From: JANMES01 sp038329865
GTDB lineage: Bacteria; Planctomycetota; Phycisphaerae; Tepidisphaerales; Tepidisphaeraceae
NCBI GenBank assembly: GCA_038329865.1
Contig: JBBQNK010000015.1
Span: forward strand, 27,282-91,281
Reading direction: 5' to 3'
DNA: 64,000 nucleotides
Shown: one piece after another, positions 7,902 through 17,232 of the stretch
Numbering within the stretch: the stretch's first letter is position 1
Layout: each line of letters opens with the position of its first letter
Position numbers and translations under genes: made by a program
The notes under the pieces: generated by a model
What the model saw: the letters and a program-made list of their open reading frames with translations, nothing else
What the model was told of the DNA's origin: nothing
The model's database searches: none

Positions 7902-9416
7902 TCAAGCCTCCGCCACCCCCGGCGGCGGCGTGGCGCTCTTGCCCTGGCGACGTTGAATTTCCAATTCGCCGCGAACTTTATCCATCATTTCTTCCGTCAC
8001 CGGCAGATTAAACGCCAGAACGAACGCAATGGCGGAGAAAATAATCTTCGGCGTAAACGCCACCCAAAGCATCTTCACGAGCACGGCGTGCGGTTGTTGA
8101 TCATTGTGAGCGTCAAACCCCACCCACGAAAGCAGAAACATCCCCAGCAGTGAGCAGACAGAAATCTCCATCTTGTCCACGAACGACTTGACGGCCGAGA
8201 ACAGGCCCTCCTTGCGTTCGCCGCTCTGCAGTTCATCGATGTCGCAGATGTCGGGCATCAGGCTGGTGAGGAAAAGATTCTGCACCGACATCGGAAAGAT
8301 AAACGCGAACCCGGTAAACACCAGCAGGTAAATATGTCCGGGCTTGGTAATGAAAGGCAGCAAAATGGCGTTCAGGAACATGATGCCGAAGGTCAGGATG
8401 ATTCCCCATCGTTTGCCGAGCCACCGCGTGAGCGGCTTGGCCAGCGGCCACATCGCGGTCGAAATCACAAATCCCGCGACCCCGCCCAGGCCGGTCGACG
8501 CCAGCGCGAACCATTTCTTGTCGCCGTAACACACGTAATAAATCCCGATGTAAACGGCGAACGTTCCATAGAGCGAAGTCCCCAGCGTGCGGATGGCCTG
8601 CAGATAGAGCATCGTCACGAACGGCTTGCACTTGAGCGTGTCTTTGCAGGCAGCCAGTAAATTGACATGCTTGCGATTGGCGTTGGAAAATCGCTCGCGG
8701 CAGAAAAAAACCGTGAACGACGCCGAAGCCAGAATGATCACCGAGACGACCAGCGATAACACGCGCACGCCGTTGATTTCACTGCCCATCGACGGAATGG
8801 AGATCGAACCCAGCGGGCCCAGCGGAATGCGCAGGCCGTCTTTCAATTGCAACGCCAGCGCCCAGAAATATCCGCCGCCGATCGACATCAGGGAAAAGTA
8901 CACGCCCTTAATGGCAAAGACGCGTGAGCGGTCGTTGTAATCGTCTGACAACTCGTATCCGAGTGCGCTATGCGCCATCGTGTAAGTGCCCCAGGTGGAA
9001 AACAGCGCCGTCGCGCCGATGGTAAGCCAGACAAATGTCACCCACTGCGGCCATTGGCTACTCGGCAGCCAGATGGCGAAAGAGAGCACCGCCCCGATGA
9101 CAGCCGTCACAAATAGAAACGGCCGGCGGCGCCCCCATCTCGTGTGCGTGACGTCGGAAAGATGGCCGACCAACGGATCAATCAGGCCGTCAACGATGCG
9201 CGGAAAGAACATCGCGATGCCGACGTATTTGGGATCCAACTTGTAGGTGGTCGTAAAAATGATGGAAATCAGCGCGAACTGAGCGTACATCCAGTAGTCG
9301 GCAAATGCGCCGACGGCCCACTGGTGCATCGTCAACGATTTGGCCGAATACGCCTTTTCCAAGGGAGGCGGAGGATCATCTGGCGATTTGTACTGCAGAA
9401 CCGGCGTTGGGTTCAT
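7902..9416 (-). CDS. GPH-family (glycoside-pentoside-hexuronide) cation symporter, MFS
   Basis: A 504-residue inner-membrane protein with about twelve hydrophobic segments. The loop between segments 2 and 3 carries the GPH signature (DGLIDPLVGHLSD, then TRWGRRRPF). Members import sugars or glycosides with Na+ or H+. The N-terminal 25 residues are Pro-rich and cytosolic. The C-terminal tail (about 35 residues) is charged and ends in Pro/Ala. There is no sugar-metabolism operon around it, so the substrate cannot be inferred. It is divergent from the DUF2007 protein, with a 182-bp gap that should hold both promoters. Confidence 0.88.
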   Translation of the reverse strand: MNPTPVLQYKSPDDPPPPLEKAYSAKSLTMHQWAVGAFADYWMYAQFALISIIFTTTYKLDPKYVGIAMFFPRIVDGLIDPLVGHLSDVTHTRWGRRRPFLFVTAVIGAVLSFAIWLPSSQWPQWVTFVWLTIGATALFSTWGTYTMAHSALGYELSDDYNDRSRVFAIKGVYFSLMSIGGGYFWALALQLKDGLRIPLGPLGSISIPSMGSEINGVRVLSLVVSVIILASASFTVFFCRERFSNANRKHVNLLAACKDTLKCKPFVTMLYLQAIRTLGTSLYGTFAVYIGIYYVCYGDKKWFALASTGLGGVAGFVISTAMWPLAKPLTRWLGKRWGIILTFGIMFLNAILLPFITKPGHIYLLVFTGFAFIFPMSVQNLFLTSLMPDICDIDELQSGERKEGLFSAVKSFVDKMEISVCSLLGMFLLSWVGFDAHNDQQPHAVLVKMLWVAFTPKIIFSAIAFVLAFNLPVTEEMMDKVRGELEIQRRQGKSATPPPGVAEA

Positions 9417-9598
9417 CGATTCATTCCTCGTCTATTCCGCGGCCCGGATCGAGTGCGCTGCGTCGATTCCGTCGAGAGTTGAGAAACAGTTTCTTGACTG
9501 GTTACTCGTCAACCTAATACAAAATAAGAGTGCGTCAAGAAATCAGTTTGCATGATTCGCGCTCGATTGCAATCCCACTCTTCGGTTACAGTGCCGGG

Positions 9599-10321
9599 AT
9601 GTCCGACTCCACGAACCATGGCGTTCTAAGCTACGGCGGCCACGCGCCGACGCCGCAGTGGACCACGATTCATTCCTTCTATAACGAGATCGAAGCCCAG
9701 CTCTGCGGCAACGAGCTGGAAACCAACGGCATCCGGTACCAGCTCCTCAACAGCTCGACGCGCGCGGTGATGGCGATGTACGGATCGTTCATCCAGGTTC
9801 CACTGCAGGTGATGAGCGACGACGTCGATCGCGCGCGAACATTGCTGGCCGAGCACCTCCGCCCCGAATCCGCCGACCAGCTCGAGCCGGCCGAAGCGGA
9901 TGATCCCGCCAAGCCCCACGAAATCCTCGGCGAAGACGGCGAGCCCGTTCAACTGCTGGCCGCCGGAGCGTTCGACTCAGTGCATGAAATGCGAGAGGCG
10001 TCGCTGATCCTGGAGGCCGGGCGGATCGAGGCGTACGTCCCGCGACTCGTGGCCAAGCCCGCCGAGCCGCATGCGGCACGTCAGTTCATCGTCCGCGTGC
10101 AGGAAGACGACCTCCCGCGTGCCCGCGCGCTGTTGAAGCGAGATCCGGAATCCGATTCCGCCGAACCCCGCTGCCCGCGCTGCGGCGGATGGAACGTGTA
10201 CGAAATCAAGCACGAGTTCACCAACATGGTGCTGATGTTCGTCGGCAAGAGGAAGCCGCTGCAGTGCGAATGTCTTAAATGCCACTACGTGGGGTTGCGG
10301 GACGAATTTTTCAAAAAATGA
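9599..10321 (+). CDS. DUF2007-type signal-transducer-like protein with C-terminal zinc ribbon
   Basis: A 240-residue soluble protein. Residues about 17-85 match the small ferredoxin-like DUF2007 fold (HSFYNEIEAQLCGNELETNGI at one end, DDVDRARTLLAEHL at the other). A second, more diverged copy spans about 120-180, again ending in a DDLPRARALL helix. The C-terminus carries two CxxC pairs (PRCPRCGGWN; CECLKCHYVG), a probable zinc ribbon. The ATG at 9599 is the first that leaves the ordered domain intact. Function is unknown. DUF2007 proteins are often annotated as putative signal transducers without direct proof. Confidence 0.78.
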   Translation: MSDSTNHGVLSYGGHAPTPQWTTIHSFYNEIEAQLCGNELETNGIRYQLLNSSTRAVMAMYGSFIQVPLQVMSDDVDRARTLLAEHLRPESADQLEPAEADDPAKPHEILGEDGEPVQLLAAGAFDSVHEMREASLILEAGRIEAYVPRLVAKPAEPHAARQFIVRVQEDDLPRARALLKRDPESDSAEPRCPRCGGWNVYEIKHEFTNMVLMFVGKRKPLQCECLKCHYVGLRDEFFKK

Positions 10322-10343
10322 TCGTGCAGGAATCGTACGAGAA

Positions 10344-10889
10344 CTAAACCGTCGCCGGCGACGGCGCGATCAGCGGGCGATCGAACGCCGCCGCCTTTGA
10401 GCCGCGCGGAAGGCCGATTGTTTTGGCGCTGATCTTGTCCTGCAGACGCATGATACCTTCGAGCAGTGCCTCCGGGCGCGGCGGGCAGCCGGGGACGTAG
10501 ACGTCGACGGGGACGACGAGGTCCACGCCTTTGACGACGTTGTACCCGTACTTGAAGTACGGCCCGCCGCCAACGGTGCAGGCGCCCATGGCGATCACGT
10601 ACTTCGGGTCGGGCATCTGGTGGTACAAACGCTTCACACGGCTGGCCATTTTGTAGTTGACGGTGCCGGCCACGATCATCAGGTCGCTCTGCCGTGGCGT
10701 GGCGCGGAACGCGCCGGCGCCGAAACGGTCGAGGTCATACCGGCTTGCGCCGACAGCCATCATCTCGATCGCGCAGCACGCGAGGCCGAACGTCATCGGC
10801 CAGAGCGAATTTTTCCGCGCCCAGTTGATGGCGAAATCTAAGCTCGTGACGAGAAGGCCTTCTTCGAAGCGGTTTTCTATCCAGGACAT
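10344..10889 (-). CDS. nuoB: NADH-quinone oxidoreductase subunit B
   Basis: Peripheral-arm subunit of respiratory complex I that ligates the terminal 4Fe-4S cluster N2 next to the quinone site. The 181-residue protein has all four expected ligands: the tandem Cys38-Cys39 in FGLACCAIEMM, Cys104 in GACTVGGGP and Cys135 in VPGCPPRPE. Length and start match the family. No other nuo gene lies in the window, so the complex I genes are dispersed or this is one of several copies. Confidence 0.95.
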   Translation of the reverse strand: MSWIENRFEEGLLVTSLDFAINWARKNSLWPMTFGLACCAIEMMAVGASRYDLDRFGAGAFRATPRQSDLMIVAGTVNYKMASRVKRLYHQMPDPKYVIAMGACTVGGGPYFKYGYNVVKGVDLVVPVDVYVPGCPPRPEALLEGIMRLQDKISAKTIGLPRGSKAAAFDRPLIAPSPATV

Positions 10890-10926
10890 GGAAGGATTAT
10901 TGCACAGGGCGGGACAGGTATCAATA

Positions 10927-11002
10927 AGCTGGCAGAAGGCAGATGGCAGCGGGCAGTGAGGAGAAATTCCTTACTGCCCGCTGCCCGCTGCCTGCTGCCC
11001 GC
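10927..11002. repeat. Inverted/tandem repeat element, family I (GGCAGCGGGCAGT)
   Basis: A hairpin around 10946-10984 (GCAGCGGGCAG arm and complement, loop about 15 nt) is flanked by further GCCCGCTGCCTGCTGCC units. It extends into the 3' end of the glycosyltransferase gene, whose last ten or so codons and stop are made of repeat sequence (C-terminus SGQQAAGSGQ). Confidence 0.75.
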
Positions 11003-12167
11003 TAATTCCCCCGTGATAGCAGTCCAGGAACATCTGAAAATACGCCGGCCGAAGCGCGTCCCAGCCGAAGTTTCTTCGGACGTGATCTCGCCGACGCGCC
11101 ATGGCGGCGGGATCGGGCGGGGGGGTAAGCAGCGCGGCGATCTTGTTCGCGGCGTCGCCGGGCTGGGTGTAGTTCGCGTACGTCCCCTCATCGCCGAGCA
11201 CGTATCGCATGATCGGGTGATCGTTCACCACGCATGGCAGGCCATGGATGAGCGCTTCCAGAAACACCCGGCCGAAGCCTTCTTTCAGCGACGCAAGCGC
11301 GAACAAATCAGCGGCCTGGTAGTAGCTGCCGACTTGTTCGTACGGCACGGAACGGATGGCGTAATTTCCTTCGCCGAGCTTTTGCTTCGCGAGCGCGAGG
11401 ATCGGCGGGCTGGTATCGTCGATCTCGCCGAGCAGGACGAGTAACGGCCGCGGCGTGGGCAGACTGGCGATTTCGTTGATCAGGAAATCCATACGCTTGA
11501 GTGAAGGGCTGATCCACCCGACGCTCAGCACCATCGGCCGATCCACCCGCAGGTTGAGTTGCTCGCGGAGCTTTCCTTTCGCGAGCGGGTCGAACGCCGG
11601 ATCGCCCGCGGGCACTTTAATGCCGTATGGCACGAGCGAATGCTTGGTCGGCGGCTCGCCGGCGGCGATGGCCTTTTCGTAATACGCGGGCGTGACCTGC
11701 TGCACGTGATCGGGTCCATTGAACGGCGGATCGGCGGGCGCGCCGTTAGAGTACATCAGCTTATACGGCACGCCGATGCGCCCGCGAAATCGCTCGAGGC
11801 GCATCGCGAGGTTCACGTCGGAATAAAAAATAATGTCCGGCCGACCGGCGCGGATTCGCTTGACCAATGCAGGGAGAAATGAAAGCTGTTCTACAACGTA
11901 GCCATTTCGGCGGATGATTTTCCCGAGCAGCCGCGCCGGCCAATGAAATTTCGGGAGACACCAGAGTCGGTACTCGTCTTCCGCATCGTCGCCGCCACCT
12001 TTATAGAGGATCGCATCCAGGCCGCGGTAGCCGTGCATGGCGTCGAAGCATTCGCGGAAGAAGCTTTCAATCCCGCGCCGGCTGTTGCCGAGCGAGGTGC
12101 AGACGAAGAAGACTTTGATCGGTCGCGGCACGCCCACTGAAGCGCTGGCCGGCGGAGCGTCGGGCAT
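10971..12167 (-). CDS. Glycosyltransferase family 4 (GT-B fold)
   Basis: A 398-residue retaining glycosyltransferase of the GT4 type, transferring sugar from a nucleotide-sugar to an unknown acceptor. The N-terminal domain begins KVFFVCTSLGNSRRGIE. The C-terminal domain has the donor-binding pattern (VLSVGWISPSLKRMDFLI, AADLFALASLKEGFGRVFLEA), including the EGFGRVFLEA helix with the conserved Glu pair of the family. The ATG at 12167 precedes the first beta strand by about 15 residues. The final residues after HGGI are encoded by repeat element I, so the natural C-terminus has been replaced or extended. Confidence 0.88.
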   Translation of the reverse strand: MPDAPPASASVGVPRPIKVFFVCTSLGNSRRGIESFFRECFDAMHGYRGLDAILYKGGGDDAEDEYRLWCLPKFHWPARLLGKIIRRNGYVVEQLSFLPALVKRIRAGRPDIIFYSDVNLAMRLERFRGRIGVPYKLMYSNGAPADPPFNGPDHVQQVTPAYYEKAIAAGEPPTKHSLVPYGIKVPAGDPAFDPLAKGKLREQLNLRVDRPMVLSVGWISPSLKRMDFLINEIASLPTPRPLLVLLGEIDDTSPPILALAKQKLGEGNYAIRSVPYEQVGSYYQAADLFALASLKEGFGRVFLEALIHGLPCVVNDHPIMRYVLGDEGTYANYTQPGDAANKIAALLTPPPDPAAMARRRDHVRRNFGWDALRPAYFQMFLDCYHGGISGQQAAGSGQ

Positions 12168-12254
12168 GGCGATAGTTGTCCTCGGGTTTACGGACGTTGT
12201 CAAAAGCCGTAGCAGGCGTGAGGATCGTCGGTGGATCGTGCCGATGATAAGAAA

Positions 12255-13040
12255 ATGAATCGAAATCAAAACTCGATCAATCGACAGGCGAAATCCGGGA
12301 CGATTTTATCGGAACGTGAAACCTCTTTGCCCAATCCCAGCCAGAGTTCAACGATTCAAAACCGGCCGGCGAAGCAGAATAATTCGTCGATTGCCATGCA
12401 CGCGGTGCTGCTCGGCGCCCTCTGCAGCTCGATCGGGTGTCACGGGCATCAAAAGTCGCCGGGCTCGGATACGACTGTGAATCTCGGGCGCGCGCATCCG
12501 CGAATCCTGTTCATCGGTAGCTCGACGATTTTCTTCTGGAAAACGCTCCCCGCTGATTTCGCCGACGTGCCGGGCACCATCCTCCGTCGCGGCCACGGCG
12601 GGCGAACGCTTGCGGATATCGTATCGCATGTCACCGACGAGATCATTGCCGAACATCCCGACAAAGTGCTGATCTACGGCGGCAGCCTGGACATGCACGA
12701 CCACGGCCGAACGCCGGAACAAACGTTTGAAGATTTTGTCGGGCTGTGCGATTCGGTTCACAACGCGATGCCGAACACGACCGTGTATTTCATCGCCTGT
12801 AAGCCGAGCCTCGCCAAGTGGGAAGACATTCAGCTGGACACGCAATTGAACGAATTGGTCCGCGGCCTGGCGGCGCGGGAGAAGGGCGTCGGGTTCATCG
12901 ACATCTACACGCCCATGCTCGATTCAGACGGCAAGCCGATCGAACATTTTTTCAATCCCAAGGACGGCAACCATCTGAATAAAGACGGATACGCCCTGTG
13001 GGCGAAGATCATCCGACCGTATTTGGTAGATGGGAAGTAG
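12255..13040 (+). CDS. SGNH/GDSL hydrolase-like lipoprotein or exported protein
   Basis: A 261-residue protein. After a low-complexity N-terminus there is a hydrophobic segment ending in CSSIGC (residues about 48-62), a marginal lipobox. If a later ATG (12396) is used, this becomes a normal signal peptide. The mature part resembles the SGNH hydrolase fold: RILFIGSSTIFFW supplies the block I Ser, LIYGGSLDMHDHGRTPEQTFEDF resembles block III, and GNHLNKDGYALWAKII supplies the C-terminal Asp/His region (DGNHLN). Such enzymes deacylate polysaccharides or lipids. The start is uncertain because no clear ribosome site is seen. The stop codon TAG is part of the palindrome at 13037. Confidence 0.72.
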   Translation: MNRNQNSINRQAKSGTILSERETSLPNPSQSSTIQNRPAKQNNSSIAMHAVLLGALCSSIGCHGHQKSPGSDTTVNLGRAHPRILFIGSSTIFFWKTLPADFADVPGTILRRGHGGRTLADIVSHVTDEIIAEHPDKVLIYGGSLDMHDHGRTPEQTFEDFVGLCDSVHNAMPNTTVYFIACKPSLAKWEDIQLDTQLNELVRGLAAREKGVGFIDIYTPMLDSDGKPIEHFFNPKDGNHLNKDGYALWAKIIRPYLVDGK

Positions 13041-13064
13041 GACAGACAAGAATGTCTGTCCTAC
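13037..13064. repeat. Perfect palindrome, family B (GACAGACA arms)
   Basis: Arms GTAGGACAGACA and TGTCTGTCCTAC are perfect over 12 nt around loop AGAA. It sits between two convergent stops and contains the stop of the upstream gene. Related words occur at 24141-24269 and as a half-copy near 15768-15784. Confidence 0.85.
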
Positions 13065-13074
13065 CGAAGAAAAA

Positions 13075-14793
13075 TCACGTAATTCGCGCTACAACCATCG
13101 TCACGTCGTCGTTGCGCTTGGCCATTCCTACGTGCTTGCGGAGTTCCCAGAGAATATTATGGCTGATCCCCTCGGCGAAGTCGCCGCCGCGTAAATACGC
13201 CTGTTGCAGGCGCTGTTTGCCGAAGGTTTCCTGTTGGAAGTTCATGCCGTCGGTCAGGCCGTCGGTGTAGAGGAGGATCGTGTCGTCCTTTTCGAGCTGC
13301 ACGGTGTGCTGAGCGTACGGCTCGTCGGGATCGACGCCGAGCACCATGTTCTCGCCGCCGAGCTCGATGATCTTGCCGGCGCGGCGTAGCAGCGCGGGCG
13401 GATGGCCGGCGTTGCAATAGGTGAGCCGGCGGTTGCGGGCATCGAGCACGCCGTAGAAGAGCGTGACGAATTCGCTGGCTTTGGTATCGCGGCAAAGCAT
13501 CACGTTCACTCGCCGCATGATTTCGTAAAGGTAAAAGACGTTGTCGACCTGCGCCCGCAGCGCCGCCCGCACGCTGGCCATGATCAGCGACGCAGGCACG
13601 CCTTTGCCGCTGACGTCGGCGATCACCAGGCCGACGTTGTCGTCCGGCAATTCAATGCAGTCGTAAAAATCGCCGCCGAGCTCGAAGCAGGGGACGTAAA
13701 TGCACGAAAGATCCAGCCCCGGCACTTCCGGCGGGTGCTGCGGGATCATCCGCATCTGCACCTCGGCCGCCATCTGCACCTGTTTTTCAAGAGCTTCCGC
13801 CTCGATCGATTCGGTGAGCAGCCGCGCGTTCTCAATCGCCGCCGCCGCCTGCGCGGCAACGGCTTTGAGCAGGTCGATCTTCAACTGACTGAATACCTGC
13901 TCGTGCTCGGTGTAGACGCGCAGTGCGCCGATCGACTTCCCTTTGTATCGCATACCGGCCGAGAGCATCGAGGTGATGCCTTCACGCATGGCTTCCTGCG
14001 GATACTGCACGCGCGGATCGGTCGCCATGTTGGCGACGTACTCGTAACCGGCGCCGGAAAGTGCCAGCCGATCGATCGCGGCGCTGCTCAAGCGCACGGG
14101 CCCCTTATTTTGGTAAGCGGGCGACAGATTGTGAACCGCCTTGATGACCAGCTCGTCTTTTTCGGCATCGATCAAACGGATGGACGCGGCCTTCGTTTCC
14201 ATCACGTCGCAAACCACTTTCACCGTGCGCGCCAGAACCTTCGGCAGATCGCGCGCGTCGGCCAGCATCATCGTCACGTTGTAAACCGCCGTCAGCTCGT
14301 TGATGCGCTGGCGGAGTTGGTATTCCTGAAAGCACAATCGCGCGATCGCGTTGGCGAGCAGGAAGAGGAACTGGATGGCGGCCGGGCGCGTGTTTTTCGC
14401 GCGGTTCATCTGCGTGATGAGCGTCTTGAGCTGCTTCGGGTCGATCTGGAATTTTTCCGCCAGTTGGCTGAGCTTGGCTTCATCCAGGCCGCCGGTTTTT
14501 CCGTCGGGGCTCATGCGGATCGTGCCGAGGCGCTGCTGGCCGACCATGATCGGGGCGACGTACTCGCGGCCTTCGCGCTGCGGGCCGTCCTGCTTGTCCT
14601 CGGCGTCGGCGATGGCGCTTTGGCGGTGCAGAAATTCTTTGGTGGGCGTGGGTTGCGTGATCAGGTTGCCCTGGGCATCGGTGATGGTCGCCTTGACGTT
14701 GGCGACGGCCGCGAAGTTATCCTGGATTTCCTGCAGGGTGGGCAGGTCCAGAAAGTCCGTCAGGCGAAGATTATCGTTCGTGGGGCCTGCCAT
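13075..14793 (-). CDS. PP2C/SpoIIE serine phosphatase with PocR and GAF sensory domains
   Basis: A 572-residue RsbU-type regulator. Residues about 10-140 look like a PocR sensory domain (TLQEIQDNFAAVANVKATITDAQGN). A GAF domain follows at about 180-330 (NELTAVYNVTMMLADARDLPKV onward). After a short coiled linker the SpoIIE phosphatase occupies 350-572, with metal-site signatures GGDFYDC, VIADVSGKGVPASL and LLYTDGLTDGMN. These proteins dephosphorylate anti-anti-sigma factors. No partner switch genes are nearby. The cluster-binding Cys residues of redox PocR domains are not evident. A GTG at 14832 could add 13 residues. Confidence 0.87.
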   Translation of the reverse strand: MAGPTNDNLRLTDFLDLPTLQEIQDNFAAVANVKATITDAQGNLITQPTPTKEFLHRQSAIADAEDKQDGPQREGREYVAPIMVGQQRLGTIRMSPDGKTGGLDEAKLSQLAEKFQIDPKQLKTLITQMNRAKNTRPAAIQFLFLLANAIARLCFQEYQLRQRINELTAVYNVTMMLADARDLPKVLARTVKVVCDVMETKAASIRLIDAEKDELVIKAVHNLSPAYQNKGPVRLSSAAIDRLALSGAGYEYVANMATDPRVQYPQEAMREGITSMLSAGMRYKGKSIGALRVYTEHEQVFSQLKIDLLKAVAAQAAAAIENARLLTESIEAEALEKQVQMAAEVQMRMIPQHPPEVPGLDLSCIYVPCFELGGDFYDCIELPDDNVGLVIADVSGKGVPASLIMASVRAALRAQVDNVFYLYEIMRRVNVMLCRDTKASEFVTLFYGVLDARNRRLTYCNAGHPPALLRRAGKIIELGGENMVLGVDPDEPYAQHTVQLEKDDTILLYTDGLTDGMNFQQETFGKQRLQQAYLRGGDFAEGISHNILWELRKHVGMAKRNDDVTMVVARIT

Positions 14794-14972
14794 AGTGATT
14801 CGCCGCGGGACTTCCGTTTCCTGCGTTGACACGTCAGCGAAGCGGCAGATTGTAAAAGGCTTGCCGCCACGATCAACTGACAGGAGCGAATATTATCCTT
14901 TAGAATTCATCTAACCCTAGGCCTAGAATTGCGTTAAGTGTGATATGTTGCAGAAACGATACGGAGATCGGT

Positions 14973-15755
14973 ATGAAACAATGGAGCCACAAAGGGGCGG
15001 AATGGGCGTACGACGACCTCGGCAGTGGCCGGCCGATTGTGCTGGTGCACGGGTTTCCGCTGGATCGCCGGCTATGGGCGGGCATCGTCGGCGAACTGGC
15101 GACGCACCACCGCGTGATCGCCGTTGATCTGCCAGGCTTTGGCCAATCCACGCTCGGGCAAGGATTTACGATTTCTTCAGTGGCGGATGATCTCGCGGCG
15201 ATGGCGGAGTCGCTCAATCTCGGGCCGATCGTGGCGGCGGGGCTTTCGATGGGCGGGTACATTTGTGAAGCACTCGCCGATCAGCACCCTGAGATTTTGA
15301 CCGGCCTAATTCTCGTCAACACCAAGGCCGAGGCGGATAACCCGCAGCAGAAAGATGGCCGAAACAAAATGCTCGAATTGGCACGCACCAAGGGCTCGAG
15401 GGCCGTCGCCGACGAGATGCTCGGCAAGATGCTTTCGCCGACGACGATCCGGCAATCGCCGCAGATCGTCCGCGATTTGCGTGCGATGATGGAAGCCGTG
15501 CTGGTGAAGACTCTTGAAACGGCCCTCATCGCCCTGCGCGATCGCTCCGAGTACGCCACCCTTCTGCCGAAGCTGAAATTGCCCGTGCAGATCATCGCAG
15601 GCGCTGATGACGTGATCGCGCCGCCCGCCATCGCCGAGGCGATGCACCAATCCGCTGCAGGCTCAAAACTCACGATCATTCCCGACGCCGGCCATCTTTC
15701 GCCACTGGAACAGCCGAAGCTCGTGGCAGATGCGTTCAAGGCTTTCCTCGCGTAA
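14973..15755 (+). CDS. Alpha/beta hydrolase
   Basis: A 260-residue cytosolic alpha/beta hydrolase. The oxyanion strand LVHGFPLDRRLW, the nucleophile elbow GLSMGG (catalytic Ser), and the acid and base near the end (GADDVIAPP; PDAGHLSPLEQP with catalytic His) are all visible. The ATG at 14973 has a GGAG ribosome site about 8 nt upstream, which excludes the longer frame from 14940. The substrate is unknown. The lid segment (residues 120-190) is helical and charged. It is followed by the CtpA-type protease in the same direction after about 70 bp. Confidence 0.9.
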   Translation: MKQWSHKGAEWAYDDLGSGRPIVLVHGFPLDRRLWAGIVGELATHHRVIAVDLPGFGQSTLGQGFTISSVADDLAAMAESLNLGPIVAAGLSMGGYICEALADQHPEILTGLILVNTKAEADNPQQKDGRNKMLELARTKGSRAVADEMLGKMLSPTTIRQSPQIVRDLRAMMEAVLVKTLETALIALRDRSEYATLLPKLKLPVQIIAGADDVIAPPAIAEAMHQSAAGSKLTIIPDAGHLSPLEQPKLVADAFKAFLA

Positions 15756-15826
15756 GATGTTTGCGACGAATGTCTGTGCCACTGAAATCCAAAGAGCCGT
15801 CCGTCAGTGCCTTCGAGGAGCCTTTC

Positions 15827-17224
15827 ATGAATCGAGAACGAATCGCGTGGATTGTCTGCATCACGGTGCTTTGCCTGTTCGCGTTGCAACTCCCCGGCTC
15901 GCAGGCCGCCCGCGATGACGACTACGCCTTCGTGCGCAAGCTCGTCGACATTCATCGCCAGGTGGCGACGAATTACGTCGAGCCGATCGACGAAGACAAG
16001 CTGCGCGACGGCGCGATCGACGGCATGATGGGCCAACTCGATCCGTTCTCGGTCTACATTCCGCCGGCCGAGCAGGAAGGCTTTGATCGCATGCTCGAAG
16101 GCTCGTTCAAGGGCGTGGGCATTCAGTTGAACCAGACCGAAGAAGGTAAGGTTGAAGTCGTCACGCCGATCGACGACAGCCCCGCGTTCAAGGCCGGCGT
16201 TATGGCGGGCGACGTGGTGCTGAAGGTGAACGGCGACAACGTTGAAGGTCTGAAGATCAACGACGTTATCAAGAAAATCGCCGGGCCGATGGATTCGAAA
16301 GTATCGCTGGCCGTCCGGCACGCCACCGGCGACGAGGCTACGCTTTCGATGACCCGCCAGGAAATCGTCGTTCCGACCGTGAAAGGGTACGGCCGCAAGG
16401 ACGATAACAGCTGGGACTTTTACATCTCCAATGACCCGAAAATCGCGTACATCCGCATCACGCAGTTCACGCCCGACACTTACGAAAAGCTGAAGAACGC
16501 CCTGATCGGCCCCGACGCCGACATCAACAAGCGCGAAACCTACAAGGGCCTGATCGGCGAAGGCATGAAGGCGCTGATACTGGATCTGCGATTCAACCCC
16601 GGCGGTCGGCTGGATCAGGCGATCGCGATCGTCGACATGTTCGTGGACAAGGGAATCATCGTCAGCACCAAGGGCCGCAATCGGCCGGAGCAGCGCGTTG
16701 AAGCCAAGGCCGAGGGCACGCTGCCGCGCTTCCCGATGGTGGTTCTGGTGAACGAGCACTCCGCCAGCGCGAGCGAAATCGTGGCCGGATCGCTGATGGA
16801 CAACAAGCGAGCCCTCGTGGTCGGCAGCCGCAGCTACGGCAAGGGGAGCGTGCAGGAAATCATGCCTCTCGACAGCAAGGGCGGCGAGCTGAAGCTGACC
16901 GTCGCGTACTACTACCTGCCCAGCGGCCGGCTCGTACATAAGAAAAAGGACGCCAAGGACTGGGGCGTTGAGCCGCAGGTGATCATCCCCATGGACGACG
17001 TCGCCGAGGCCAACGCAATGCGCGAGCGGCTCTCGTCAGAACTCATGCACCGCCCAACGACCGGCCCGACGACGCAGCAGTCGATCGTCCTCCCAACAAC
17101 CCAGCCGATCGACCCGCAGCTTGATTCGGCGCTGAAGACGATGATCGGCTACGTGATCTTCCAGGGCGACCGATTTACGTCCGCGGCTCCGACGACGCGG
17201 CCGGCGACGCAGCCCGTGCATTGA
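15827..17224 (+). CDS. S41-family C-terminal processing peptidase (CtpA/Prc type)
   Basis: A 465-residue periplasmic serine protease. It has an N-terminal signal anchor (RIAWIVCITVLCLFAL), a PDZ domain at about residues 85-170 (GSFKGVGIQL through ISLA-type strands) and the S41 core. The Ser-Lys dyad is present: Ser in NEHSASASEI (about residue 314) and Lys339 in SYGKGSVQ. The C-terminal 60 residues are Thr/Pro-rich (repeated TTQ and TRPATQ), a disordered tail. The ATG at 15827 follows a GAGGAG ribosome site. Family members trim C-termini of envelope proteins. No regulator of the protease is adjacent. Confidence 0.93.
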   Translation: MNRERIAWIVCITVLCLFALQLPGSQAARDDDYAFVRKLVDIHRQVATNYVEPIDEDKLRDGAIDGMMGQLDPFSVYIPPAEQEGFDRMLEGSFKGVGIQLNQTEEGKVEVVTPIDDSPAFKAGVMAGDVVLKVNGDNVEGLKINDVIKKIAGPMDSKVSLAVRHATGDEATLSMTRQEIVVPTVKGYGRKDDNSWDFYISNDPKIAYIRITQFTPDTYEKLKNALIGPDADINKRETYKGLIGEGMKALILDLRFNPGGRLDQAIAIVDMFVDKGIIVSTKGRNRPEQRVEAKAEGTLPRFPMVVLVNEHSASASEIVAGSLMDNKRALVVGSRSYGKGSVQEIMPLDSKGGELKLTVAYYYLPSGRLVHKKKDAKDWGVEPQVIIPMDDVAEANAMRERLSSELMHRPTTGPTTQQSIVLPTTQPIDPQLDSALKTMIGYVIFQGDRFTSAAPTTRPATQPVH

Positions 17225-17232
17225 ATCAAGGA

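Noticed and set aside
9494..9520. TTGACT...TAATAC promoter before the DUF2007 gene
   Set aside because: The spacing is only 15 nt, so I did not list it as a feature, although the divergent gap must contain promoters.
10927..11002. CRISPR-like repeat array
   Set aside because: Repeat units are contiguous, of unequal length and without unique spacers; no cas gene is near.
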